From contig SVRY01000019.1 in the NCBI GenBank assembly GCA_015064585.1, positions 1 through 45,609 of the forward strand: a stretch of 45,609 nucleotides of DNA, given 5' to 3'. Each line of letters opens with the position of its first letter. Within the stretch, counting starts at the first letter, position 1. The notes beneath the pieces were generated by a model that was given only the letters and a program-made list of their open reading frames with translations, made no database searches and had not been told where the DNA came from. Source of the DNA: Oscillospiraceae bacterium. GTDB lineage: Bacteria; Bacillota; Clostridia; Oscillospirales; CAG-272. A program made the position numbers and the translations under genes. Positions 25,434-33,236 of this stretch are shown here, piece by piece.

Positions 25434-25462
25434 ATTTTACCATTTATTTCCATACTTCACAA
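25434..25462 (-). promoter_or_regulatory. Promoter for the leader peptide and Rhs gene
   Basis: On the minus strand TTGTGA (25457-25462), 17 bases, then TAAAAT (25434-25439), about 33 bases before the leader-peptide ATG. Confidence 0.65.
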
Positions 25463-25639
25463 GATGGAAATGTGCACGACTTTGTGTATCTGATTTTGTG
25501 CAAAAGACACAAAAATATATTACATAATAGATTGTGACTTTTTTAACTCCCGTTGCTCCTTGCGCAATTCAACACGTTCTTCCAAATATTGACAATTATA
25601 GAAAATTGCAATATAATATTATTACAACTGTTGAGCAGA

Positions 25640-25892
25640 TTGTCATATGTTCGGCAATCAGGATTTGGACCGTGACAGGGCGGCTTAATGATTGCAGAGG
25701 AACAAATAGGAACTCCGTCGTCTGATCGAACGAATGCGGGGTCATTCTGGCAAACGGGCCGCCGGGAGTTATAGAGTGATCCAAATACGATCGCAGTACA
25801 GTAGCGAGGAAGTAGTACCACCTCGCATTGATTTGTGCATAGAGCGCATTTCACTTACTTTTCTATCAAAGAAAGTAGGTGAAGTGCGCTTT
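25640..25892 (+). ncRNA. Structured leader ending in a terminator; T-box-like core
   Basis: About 250 non-coding bases with many short complementary segments (GGGCGGC/GCCGCC, GGAACTCC). Next comes GCGAGGAAGTAGTACCACCTCGC in two parts (stem GCGAGG/CCTCGC around AGTAGTACC), and then a strong terminator AGCGCATTTCACTTACTTT...AAGTAGGTGAAGTGCGCTTTTT at 25846-25892. GTAGTACCAC is near the T-box core GTGGTACCGC, and T-boxes are followed by terminators in this way. However, the downstream gene is not amino-acid related. The terminator is sure; the T-box reading is tentative. Confidence 0.4.
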
Positions 25893-25918
25893 TTGTTTAT
25901 CGCAAAGGAGTGAGAGAT

Positions 25919-26221
25919 ATGCAAGAAGCTTTGACGTTGGAACAACTCGAAAAACTCTCTCAGGAGGGTGGCATCCACATTTGGGTTCAAATGTTTCATA
26001 CCTATTTTCGAGGTAATCCACTCAAACGTCGCACTTATGCAACTGTCGCTGCTGCGATAACTGATCATGTTTATGGCCTCGGTTTGGTGGCAGTTTGGGG
26101 CGCAGGGTCAGATGAAACATGGCTATTAGAAAAGGACTACGGTTCTAAATGGCTGGCTTATCTTGAAAAGCCCTCTCTAAGTGTTCCAATCCAACTCAGG
26201 CACAAAGGAACAAAAAAATAA
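25919..26221 (+). CDS. Hypothetical 100-aa protein
   Basis: Begins MQEALTLEQLEKLSQEGGIH at ATG 25919, with AAAGGAG 8 bases upstream; the GTG at 25910 is inside that site and is rejected. It has an aromatic-rich centre (IWVQMFHTYFRG, VAVWGAGSDETWLLEKDYG) and no membrane segment. The family is unknown. It lies just after the structured leader/terminator and before a small hairpin (TAGCCGATC/GACCGACTA) at 26222-26243. Confidence 0.55.
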   Translation: MQEALTLEQLEKLSQEGGIHIWVQMFHTYFRGNPLKRRTYATVAAAITDHVYGLGLVAVWGAGSDETWLLEKDYGSKWLAYLEKPSLSVPIQLRHKGTKK

Positions 26222-26436
26222 TAGCCGATCTTTCGACCGACTATCCATCAGTTTTTCGCAGTAGTAAACATTCTATTTCGCGAAAAATACAATTAAAATT
26301 ACATTATACCGCACTCAGTATAACCCAAAATGGCAAATATTTCAATATGTTTGGGAGAAAAAGAGCGTTTTTGATCCCTGCCCTCAAAATTATTGGTGTA
26401 TTGAGGATGGTATAAATAAGATAGAAGGTGATAAAA

Positions 26437-27530
26437 ATGCCACGACGAGGAGAAAATGTGTTTCGCCGCAAAAACGGTTTGTGGGAGGCACGCTATGTGA
26501 AAGAAATTGATGCAGATGGAAAGAAGAAATACGGATCGGTTTATGCCCACAGTTATCGGGAGGTCAAGGAAAAGCGACAGGGTGTACTGGACTCAATTCT
26601 GATATGCCAAAAGCCCGCAACATCTCGAAGTATTACAGTTGAAACGCTGGTAAAGGAATATCTTTGTATCAAGCGTAATCGTTTGAAGATCTCAACCTAC
26701 CAAAGATATGATAGTTTCTTAAAAAGCATATTGAACCAACTGTCGGCAAATGCAGCATCATATACTTTACTACACTTGCTATTCATGAATTTGCGGGCAA
26801 TCGTTTAAATGCCGGCCTTGCGCCGCAAACGATTAACTCTATTTTAGTGTTTTTGCATTCGTGCTTAAAGTATGGACAACGCCAGTACAATCTCCCCTTA
26901 CCCGAGATCCCATACCTTGCGGAAAACAAAAAGGAAATGCGGGTGCTGTCTGTAGAGGAACAGCGAAGGCTCGTGCGATATTTGCATCAAGATACAGATG
27001 TATATAAATTCGGTGTTCTTCTGACCCTATATACCGGTCTTCGAATCGGGGAGCTTTGCGCACTGCATTGGAATGATTTGGCCAACGGCAGAATCAAGGT
27101 GAGAAAGACTATGCAACGAGTACGCAGCACGACCGGTCCCGGTACGGAATTATGGATCGGTCCTCCAAAAACCGAAACATCAATGAGGGAGATTCCGGTC
27201 CCCTCTTTTTTAGTTGCTCTTGTTGAGCGCTTTCGTTTAGAAAATCAAGGACAAGCTTATGTGTTAGGAACACCTAAAATGCCGATAGTCGAGCCTCGCG
27301 TGATGCAATATAAGTTTAAACGCTATCTACTGGAAGCAGAAATCGAGCATGCAAATTTCCATTCTCTTCGGCACAGTTTTGCGACACGCTCGGTGGAATG
27401 CGGTTTTGACGTCAAATCGCTTACGGAAATTCTGGGTCACGCCAAAGTCCAAATCACACTGGATCGCTACGTCCACTCCTCTTTTGCCCTCAAGTGCAGC
27501 AATATGGAGAAATTGAGACAAATCTTGTAA
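26437..27530 (+). pseudogene. Frameshifted tyrosine recombinase (phage/ICE-type integrase)
   Basis: The first part (from ATG 26437, GAAGGTGA site) has the AP2-like arm-binding domain RRKNGLWEARYV...KKKYGSVYAHS. The reading frame then breaks near 26760-26775 and continues in another frame (TLAIHEFAGNRLNAGLAP onward). The catalytic set R-H-R-H-Y is present: TGLRIGELCALHW, HSLRHSFATR, LGHAKVQITLDRYVHSS. Rejoined length is about 365 aa, normal for Tn916/ICE-type integrases. No slippery heptamer is at the break, so I read it as a dead gene. It shows an earlier integrative element inside the transposon. Confidence 0.88.
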
Positions 27531-27554
27531 TAATCGTGTAATAAATGCGGCGCC

Positions 27555-27590
27555 AATAGGCAGAGAAATTCACTTTCTCTGCCTATTTTT
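27555..27590 (+). terminator. Terminator after the integrase
   Basis: AATAGGCAGAGAAA-TTCAC-TTTCTCTGCCTATT followed by TTT. Confidence 0.88.
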
Positions 27591-27656
27591 GCGTTCTGTT
27601 TACTTCTGCGAAATATGATTATTTTACAAATTTTTAATATTTGAGGAGAAGCGTAC

Positions 27657-28556
27657 ATGAAGAAATTGGTCAACCGATGCAGGGAAATGATAGTGAATCA
27701 TAAAATATTATCTATTGTTATTGCTACCGCAATAATGGCAGCTATATCTATCCCAATGTTGTTGCGAGCAACCAATATCATTGGGGAAGTGCCGGAGTAT
27801 CATGCTGACATTGAAACGGACGCTCCGATAGTAGAGCCGGAAGAAAAGGAGGAGACAGGAGAACTCGGCGTTAAAGAGGAGCTGACAACAGAAGCAAAAA
27901 CCGAAGAGCCGGTAGTCGAGCAGAAAGAGGAATCAAAAGTCGAGGCTTCAACCCCGGAGAAAGAAACTTCGAAAACAGAAGGGCAAAGTCAAAAAAAAGA
28001 ATCCTCCGCCAACACGAATGATGGGCCTACATCGTCTGAGCAAACCAAAACAGAGGGGAACCCTTCTGCCTCTAATTCCTCGCAAGCTCAAGTTGTGCAA
28101 AGAGCCAACACCGATACCGGCATTTCTTGGGACGGAAAATCTCCCATTATCTATACATATCCGGACGGATCGACCGGCACCACACCGAAGAATGGCGCGA
28201 CATATGAGGTGGTGCCCGGCCTGATTGGAACATATGAAGTTGTACTCGATTCTGCAGGCAGAGAACTTGGTTCTATTTGTCAAAGCTGCGGAAGAACTAT
28301 AGGTAGCGGTAGCAACAATACCTGTCTTCAAAGCCCCAACAACACATACTGCGCTCATTGTGGTGCCTCAGTAAGCGCAGGTAAGTGCCATACTTGCAGT
28401 TCCATACCGAACCAAGGACTTTACTGCGAGTATTGTGGCAAAAAAAGCGGAGATGGTTTAAACGGCACTTGTTTAAGATATTGGACCGGAGGAGATCACA
28501 ATTGTCCACATTGCGGAATCTCTTTACCTACCAATACTTGTCACACGTGCAATTAA
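27657..28556 (+). CDS. Membrane-anchored protein with tandem zinc-ribbon repeats
   Basis: A 299-aa protein. One membrane segment (about 17-39) follows a basic start. Residues 50-145 are a Glu/Lys/Ser/Thr-rich disordered linker. A short globular part (YTYPDGSTGT, residues about 163-200) comes next. The C-terminal 90 residues have two repeats of a Cys-rich unit: CQSCGRTIGSGSNNTC then CAHCGASVSAGKCHTC, and CEYCGKKSGDGLNGTC then CPHCGISLPTNTCHTC. They should bind zinc. AGGAG precedes the ATG. It is followed 31 bases on by a zinc-ribbon/J-domain gene. The function is unknown. Confidence 0.75.
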   Translation: MKKLVNRCREMIVNHKILSIVIATAIMAAISIPMLLRATNIIGEVPEYHADIETDAPIVEPEEKEETGELGVKEELTTEAKTEEPVVEQKEESKVEASTPEKETSKTEGQSQKKESSANTNDGPTSSEQTKTEGNPSASNSSQAQVVQRANTDTGISWDGKSPIIYTYPDGSTGTTPKNGATYEVVPGLIGTYEVVLDSAGRELGSICQSCGRTIGSGSNNTCLQSPNNTYCAHCGASVSAGKCHTCSSIPNQGLYCEYCGKKSGDGLNGTCLRYWTGGDHNCPHCGISLPTNTCHTCN

Positions 28557-28587
28557 CAATTCATAAATAGATAATAGGAGACGAATT

Positions 28588-29391
28588 ATGGGTATCTTAA
28601 ACGAAAAATGTGCTTATTGCGGCGCTAAAGCTGGGATTTTTGGCCGAAACAAATTGTTAGACGGAAAGTATGTGTGTTCCAAATGTTCGGCAGACATACC
28701 ATCCTATATTGTTTCGTGTTTACCAACTGGTTATACTTTTGAGGATTTTGTCGAGCTCAAAAAATATGCGGAGTATTCAAAAAATGAATTGAAACCTCGC
28801 TTTAACGAGACCTACAGCTATTATTCTATCCATATCGATACTGAGCACGGCCTATACTATATTGAAGATGGTATATGGTCTGATCCGTTTTATCTGGAAA
28901 TGAGTAACATTGAGGACTTCGATCTACTGTTCGCGCCCGAAAAATATAAAGAAGGTCTTATCGGGGATAAGGTATACGGTAAAGTATTATTCAGAATCAA
29001 GGCGCACGATCCATATTTCTACTTTGAAACCATTCTGGACGACAAGGTAAAAGCCAAGGCCAAAAAGTCCTTCTTTGGATCCAAGGTTGAGTGTGACAAT
29101 CCGAAAGGTCTCGATGAATTTTTGTTGCACTTTAACGTTGCTTGGCAAACGAGCCTGCACTCCCAACATGAGTATGAGGCCACGGTAGACGAAGAGGCGA
29201 CTGAATTACAACAAGCACTGACACTATTTATGTTTGACAGTTTTGAAGATGTGACCGCAGAGCAACTTAAAGCGCAGCGCAACAAACTGATTAAGACTTT
29301 CCATCCGGACATTGGTACAGATGCCGAACAAAAATATGCGCAGAAAATCAATGCAGCATATGAAATTTTGAAAACAATGAGAAATTTTTGA
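28588..29391 (+). CDS. Zinc-ribbon and J-domain protein
   Basis: A 267-aa protein. The N-terminal zinc ribbon CAYCGAKAG...CSKCSADIP resembles DUF4428. A middle domain (DTEHGLYYIEDGIWSDPFYL) and a C-terminal J-domain-like stretch (about 210-267) follow, with the HPD tripeptide in KLIKTFHPDIGTDAEQKY. J-domains stimulate Hsp70 ATPase. AGGAG precedes the ATG. It is probably co-transcribed with the membrane zinc-ribbon gene, suggesting a joint chaperone-type role at the membrane; that is inference. Confidence 0.78.
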   Translation: MGILNEKCAYCGAKAGIFGRNKLLDGKYVCSKCSADIPSYIVSCLPTGYTFEDFVELKKYAEYSKNELKPRFNETYSYYSIHIDTEHGLYYIEDGIWSDPFYLEMSNIEDFDLLFAPEKYKEGLIGDKVYGKVLFRIKAHDPYFYFETILDDKVKAKAKKSFFGSKVECDNPKGLDEFLLHFNVAWQTSLHSQHEYEATVDEEATELQQALTLFMFDSFEDVTAEQLKAQRNKLIKTFHPDIGTDAEQKYAQKINAAYEILKTMRNF

Positions 29392-29461
29392 ATAGTTCGA
29401 CTCCTTTTGACAAAAAATGCTACCCCATTTGGCCTATTGTTGTATTAAGGAGGCTGAAATA

Positions 29462-29692
29462 ATGGAAAACAGCATAAAATCTCGAAAAAATTATAAAAAC
29501 TTTAGAAAAAAATGTAAAAAAATTAGAAAAAAAGGCTTGACATTGTTGAAAACTGTGTCGAAATATGTTATTATTTGTCCATCAATTGATGTACACAAAT
29601 CAACAAAACAACAAAACAACAAATCAACAAAGCGACAAACACACACTTTCTCGCATCTTTATGTATTGAAAAAAAGATGCATGGGGAGGTGA
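29462..29692 (+). CDS. Doubtful Lys-rich small ORF spanning the 8-bp repeats
   Basis: Seventy-six codons from ATG 29462, preceded by a strong AAGGAGG at good spacing. The product is Lys/Asn-rich and low complexity (KNYKNFRKKCKKIRKK). The end is encoded by the octamer repeats at 29597-29644, whose copy number would shift the frame. It could be a leader ORF for the ImmA-like gene or chance. Apart from this ORF the stretch 29392-29698 holds only the repeats and A-rich DNA. Confidence 0.3.
   Translation: MENSIKSRKNYKNFRKKCKKIRKKGLTLLKTVSKYVIICPSIDVHKSTKQQNNKSTKRQTHTFSHLYVLKKRCMGR
29597..29644. repeat. Six octamer repeats AAAnCAAC
   Basis: Consecutive 8-base units AAATCAAC, AAAACAAC, AAAACAAC, AAATCAAC, AAAGCGAC, AAACACAC stand just upstream of the ImmA-like gene. 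Almost all G is absent from the top strand. They could be tandem binding sites or a slippage-prone tract. Confidence 0.75.
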
Positions 29693-29722
29693 TGATGTGT
29701 GGAAAGGATACAGGTGTATTTA

Positions 29723-30256
29723 ATGTCTCTTCATTTTTCAAAAAAAGAAATGCAAGAAATGGAAGAGTTGATTGCAGCGTTTCTCAAGGCAATGAACATA
29801 GAACTTTCCATACCTGTTGATATTTTTAAGGTCGCAACTGATTTGGGATTTGATGTTCGCGGCGCTGAGTTTCAAGAGCAATTAGAAGGGCTAATTGCGG
29901 TAAATGAGCATATTGACAAAGCGGACGGTTTTGATTCAAATAAAATCATAGCATACAACTGCTTCAAAGATATTAATACTAAAAAATTTATAGTTGCACA
30001 TGAATTGGCACACTATATCAGCGCCAAAACCAATGCATACGACAAGAAAATAGTTGTTGCCTCAAGAGATCATGCAGATGGATATTCTGATGATAGAGTG
30101 GAACAAGAAATGGATTATATTGCCGCAAGTTTACTTATTCCCAAAGACGACTTGCAGCAATTTATGAAAAGCAATGCCAATGTAGAAATTTCCCAAGTTG
30201 CCGAACGATACAATGTTTCGGAAGAAATGGCAAAAAGACGTATGACAGAGGTATAA
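29723..30256 (+). CDS. ImmA/IrrE-family metallopeptidase
   Basis: A 177-aa protein from ATG 29723 (AGGTG 8 bases upstream); GTG 29699 in the same frame would add 8 residues. HELAH (93-97) is the zinc-binding HExxH and EQEMDYIAASLLIP (127-140) the usual third-ligand region. IrrE/ImmA proteins cleave phage- or ICE-type repressors and derepress mobile elements. A separate ATG at 29692 with a perfect GGGAGGTGA starts a short overlapping frame that could couple translation. No Xre repressor lies next to it, which is odd for ImmA. Confidence 0.85.
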   Translation: MSLHFSKKEMQEMEELIAAFLKAMNIELSIPVDIFKVATDLGFDVRGAEFQEQLEGLIAVNEHIDKADGFDSNKIIAYNCFKDINTKKFIVAHELAHYISAKTNAYDKKIVVASRDHADGYSDDRVEQEMDYIAASLLIPKDDLQQFMKSNANVEISQVAERYNVSEEMAKRRMTEV

Positions 30257-30260
30257 GAGT

Positions 30261-30866
30261 ATGCGTGGTGATAATCAATTTAACCAAGTGCTCAAATCTT
30301 TACTAACCTCAAAATTTGATACTAATCCAACGACAAATGAGGAATATGCGGAACAGCTTTTGAGCATTCATGCTCACTTTGTAAAACGAAATGGCAAACT
30401 TACCGATTTATTAGAAGACTATATAATACAACGGCGAGACAGGGTTAAAACGAACAATGTCCTCAAACTGATTATTTTTTGGTTTTTTATTATATTGCTT
30501 GGAATTTTGACGATTGCTGTTGCTATATCTATGATATGTTATAGAGCGAACACTTCTGCCTCGTCCGCGGTATCGCTAATTTCTGTTGCAATTACATATT
30601 TGGCAAGTTTAATTGCTGTTTTTGAGATCATATCAAAGTATTTATTTCCAATAGACGAAGAAAAAGATGCAATTAATATGATACAAGCAGTAATAACGAA
30701 CGATGTTCAAGTCGAAGAGCTAATGTCAACAGTTATTACCAAGAGTCACAGTGAAGCTTTTGAAAGATTAAAGTTATTAAAGCAATTATGTGACGAAAAA
30801 GTCCTTACGGAAAAAGAGTTTAACGAAATCAAAAAGAAGCTTATTAAAAAAATCGAGGACAAGTAA
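30261..30866 (+). CDS. Two-TM protein with SHOCT-like C-terminus
   Basis: A 201-aa protein. A helical N-terminus is followed by two membrane segments (about 70-95 and 107-126), a soluble helical part, and a C-terminal stretch resembling the short SHOCT domain (LLKQLCDEKVLTEKEFNEIKKKL). It starts 4 bases after the ImmA-like stop, so the two form an operon. The function is unknown; partnership with the metallopeptidase is likely from position. Confidence 0.7.
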   Translation: MRGDNQFNQVLKSLLTSKFDTNPTTNEEYAEQLLSIHAHFVKRNGKLTDLLEDYIIQRRDRVKTNNVLKLIIFWFFIILLGILTIAVAISMICYRANTSASSAVSLISVAITYLASLIAVFEIISKYLFPIDEEKDAINMIQAVITNDVQVEELMSTVITKSHSEAFERLKLLKQLCDEKVLTEKEFNEIKKKLIKKIEDK

Positions 30867-30910
30867 GAGTAAGTAATAAGCTCGTAAACACATTAAAAAG
30901 TCAACGATAA

Positions 30911-30962
30911 AACAATCCCTCTCATGGTAGGTGTTAACTCTACCACGAGAGGGATTGTTTAT
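30911..30962 (+). terminator. Terminator after the ImmA operon
   Basis: AACAATCCCTCTC and GAGAGGGATTGTT pair, with a nested TGGTAG/CTACCA stem, then TTATTATATTTT. Confidence 0.85.
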
Positions 30963-31323
30963 TATATTTTGTCTGTACACTAGATATGGGAGGGATGTTT
31001 TGAGAACAAACCAGTAGTCACCCTTCAGAACAGTCTCGGTTGGTCGATTTTGAAAAGCATAAAATTTATGCGCGTCGCGTGATTGCTATATGTTTTTGAT
31101 GCTTGATGATTGTTATGTACTGAAGAATATATAGAGGGTGAAGTTGAACCATACTTTATAACTTCTCCAATATAATTCGATTTCCTTTATATCGACGGAA
31201 TTTTTCTTTGGCCAATTGGCTGATAAACAATGTCATGAAACGTTAATTTATACAAAAACTATTTATAATCGTGCAAGCATTGACAAAAACTGAATAAATA
31301 TACAACATTAGATTTAAGTATTC
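30963..31323. other. Non-coding right end of the transposon
   Basis: About 360 A+T-rich bases without a credible ORF. ATTGACAAAAA at 31279-31290 also occurs near the left end (10119-10128), in direct orientation. This could be a subterminal binding site, but the A+T bias weakens that. Confidence 0.5.
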
Positions 31324-31350
31324 ACATCAACAACAAAGTATAAAAGAGCC
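31324..31350 (-). repeat. Right terminal inverted repeat
   Basis: On the minus strand it begins GGCTCTTTTATAC and matches the left end in about 24 of 27 positions. Confidence 0.82.
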
Positions 31351-31358
31351 AAATTTTT
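31351..31358. repeat. Right 8-bp target-site duplication (AAATTTTT)
   Basis: Identical to 10084-10091. With the following bases it forms a palindrome AAATTTTTGT-CGATTA-ACAAAAATTT (31351-31376), which before insertion stood directly upstream of the DUF2975 promoter. Confidence 0.8.
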
Positions 31359-31376
31359 GTCGATTAACAAAAATTT

Positions 31377-31596
31377 AACAATTAGCTCTGTGAATAGAAA
31401 CATTCCCCGCCGCCCGGAAATTGCACTCACATATTCAGCGGAAGAAAATTTGCTTCACACGTTGGCATATTTCCGCGCTTTAGTCAAAGTGAGATTTGGT
31501 CAAAGTGGTTTGTTCCTACGAAAGTGAGAAGATGCCCGAAGGGCGGAAAGGTCTGTGGATGTAACCGCCCCTCACTCTCACTCTCATTGCAATTTT
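31377..31596. other. Gene-free spacer
   Basis: No credible ORF, promoter or terminator is seen. Short repeats such as CAAAGTG (around 31485-31505) are present, along with G+C-richer patches near 31545. Confidence 0.5.
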
Positions 31597-31681
31597 GGGG
31601 TCAGACCCCAAAATTGTCAAAATGTTAAATTAGGGGTCAGACCCCAAAATTGTCAAAATGTTAAATTAGGGGTCAGACCCC
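31597..31681. repeat. 36-bp tandem repeat with GGGGTCAGACCCC palindrome (x3)
   Basis: GGGGTCAGACCCC at 31597, 31633 and 31669 is separated by an identical AAAATTGTCAAAATGTTAAATTA filler in two parts, giving an exact 36-base period. This fits a REP-like element that expanded in tandem. It is not a CRISPR because there are no unique spacers. Confidence 0.85.
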
Positions 31682-31691
31682 AAAATTAACA

Positions 31692-32045
31692 TAAGGTGAC
31701 AAGAGTTATCCGAACCTGCCGAAAAGCCATAGATTACAGCGCTTTTCGTCCTTTTACGGCGAGTCGCCGCTGACAAGTCGACTTGTTTTCGAGTACCTGT
31801 TATTGGCACTCGAGGGAAAAACGGGTTGCCCTCCGCAAGGAGGGCGCCAGCCCACCTGCAGAAAAGAAGAACAAAAATCACTACAAATCTATGGCTTTAT
31901 CGGTCCGCGGATTTTTAAAAGAGCGGATTTTTGTCAAGTCACGGAACAAAACGCAGTCCATACTGTCGTATGGACGAGTATTTTGACACAGAGTTGGCAG
32001 AAATCCGCCTTTTAAAAACAGGTTCGAATGACTCTTGTCACCTTA
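31692..32045. mobile_element. MITE-like element, 354 bp
   Basis: Ends TAAGGTGACAAGAGT... and ...ACTCTTGTCACCTTA match as inverted repeats over 25 of 27 bases and are flanked by TA if TA is the target duplication (IS630/Tc1 style). Inside are further nested stems: AAAGCCATAGATT/AATCTATGGCTTT, GCCCTCC/GGAGGGC and GTCCATAC/GTATGGAC. There is no transposase gene; reading frames on both strands look accidental. It lies just upstream of ruvC. Confidence 0.65.
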
Positions 32046-32141
32046 GGTACGCCGTGCTGTAAAATTTTTAAAAACCTCTTTATTTTATAATATATATATG
32101 TTATAATATACAATGTATAATTATATGGTGGAGGAGTAGGC

Positions 32142-32633
32142 ATGATCATTTTAGGCATTGATCCCGGATATGCAACGGTGGGCTACGGCGTTGTCAACTA
32201 CGACGGGCACCGTTTTGAAACGCTGGGATACGGCGCCATCACCACACCCGCCGACCTACCCTTCGCGGAGCGGCTGGAGATCATCTATCGGGATATGGGT
32301 GAGCTCATCGAGCACTTCAGGCCCGATTATATGAGCATTGAAAAGCTGTTCTTTAACACCAATATCACTACGGGCATCGAGGTAGCTCACGCAAGGGGCG
32401 TGATCCTGCTGCAGGCGGTACAGCACTGCCTGCCCTACAAGGAATATACTCCCATGCAGGTCAAGCAATCCATCGTCGGCTACGGCAAGGCGGAGAAAAA
32501 GCAGGTGATGCTGATGACCCAGAGCTTTCTGCACCTGCCCAGTCTTCCGCGCCCGGACGACGCGGCGGATGCGCTGGCTATGGCCATCTGTCTCGGTCAT
32601 TCCACAAACTCACTTCTGGAGGAACAAAAATGA
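32142..32633 (+). CDS. ruvC: Holliday-junction resolvase RuvC
   Basis: A 163-aa RNase-H-fold nuclease cutting Holliday junctions with RuvAB. The catalytic acids are visible: D7 in GIDPGYA, E67 in MSIEKLFF, and D140/D143 in PDDAADALAMA. GGAGGAG lies before the ATG. A TATAAT-rich stretch (32085-32125) upstream gives the likely -10, with no clear -35. It begins a long operon running to pgsA, and its stop overlaps the ruvA ATG by 4 bases. Confidence 0.97.
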   Translation: MIILGIDPGYATVGYGVVNYDGHRFETLGYGAITTPADLPFAERLEIIYRDMGELIEHFRPDYMSIEKLFFNTNITTGIEVAHARGVILLQAVQHCLPYKEYTPMQVKQSIVGYGKAEKKQVMLMTQSFLHLPSLPRPDDAADALAMAICLGHSTNSLLEEQK

Positions 32634-33232
32634 TCTATTCTTTAAACGGTATACTTCTTGAAAAGGATCTTGGCATCGCCGTGGTGGACTGCGGCGGCGT
32701 CGGCTTTGCCGTAAATATCACGGGTAACTGCCTTTCCCGCCTGCCCGATATCGGGGACAGGGTGGTGCTGTTTGCTCACCTCAACGTCCGCGAGGACGCG
32801 ATGGAACTTTTCGGCTTTTACGATACCGACGAACGGGACTGCTTCAAATTGCTCACCTCCGTCAGCGGCGTGGGACCTAAAATGGCGCTGTCCATTCTCT
32901 CGGAGCTGACCCCCGAGCGTTTGGCCACCGGCATCGTCAGCGGTGATCAGGCAAGCATTACCCGTGCCAACGGTGTTGGTCCTAAGCTTGCCCAACGCGT
33001 GATCCTGGAGCTTAAGGACAAGATTCAAAAGGAAATGCCCGCATTACTGCAGGGCAAGACGGTACAACCCGTCCGCGCAGGCGTGGGCGAAAAGAGCGCC
33101 GAGGTCATCGGTGCGCTGATGGCACTGGGCTACACTCAGCATGAGGCAAAGCGTGCCGCAGCAACCGTTGATATTACCGATTTGACCGTGGAGCAGGCCA
33201 TTAAAGCCGCTCTCGTACAACTGATGGGGTGA
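32630..33232 (+). CDS. ruvA: Holliday-junction branch-migration protein RuvA
   Basis: A 200-aa protein that binds four-way junctions as tetramers and loads RuvB. N-terminal OB-fold, paired helix-hairpin-helix motifs ([40 protein letters not shown]) and a C-terminal UBA-like RuvB-binding domain ([19 protein letters not shown]) are in the normal order. It overlaps ruvC. Confidence 0.97.
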   Translation: MIYSLNGILLEKDLGIAVVDCGGVGFAVNITGNCLSRLPDIGDRVVLFAHLNVREDAMELFGFYDTDERDCFKLLTSVSGVGPKMALSILSELTPERLATGIVSGDQASITRANGVGPKLAQRVILELKDKIQKEMPALLQGKTVQPVRAGVGEKSAEVIGALMALGYTQHEAKRAAATVDITDLTVEQAIKAALVQLMG

Positions 33233-33236
33233 GAAC

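Larger units (their letters stand above)
10092..31350. mobile_element. 21.3-kb transposon with IS1595-like transposases and large cargo
   Basis: The left end (10092) and, on the other strand, the right end (31350) both begin GGCTCTTTTATAC. Similarity continues (TTGTTGAT shared at positions 18-25), giving about 24 matches in 27. Both ends are flanked by AAATTTTT. No nearer copy of the right end was found after either transposase gene. The interior is visibly A+T-richer than the flanks and holds two IS1595-like transposases at the left end plus about 15 cargo genes. What is seen is the repeats and octamers; that a transposase here moved the whole unit is inference. Confidence 0.8.

Noticed and set aside
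26755-26780. Programmed frameshift in the integrase
   Set aside because: No slippery heptamer, pseudoknot or upstream Shine-Dalgarno-like stimulator is visible; a simple indel is more likely.
27948-28358. Minus-strand ORF opposite the zinc-ribbon gene
   Set aside because: It mirrors the repetitive Ser/Lys/Glu linker and Cys repeats of the plus-strand gene and has no ribosome site.
31597-31681. CRISPR array
   Set aside because: Only three palindromic units, and the sequence between them is identical, so there are no spacers. No cas gene is present.
31666-32015. Small ORFs on both strands within the MITE-like element
   Set aside because: They overlap each other and the inverted-repeat structure, and they lack ribosome sites and recognisable domains.
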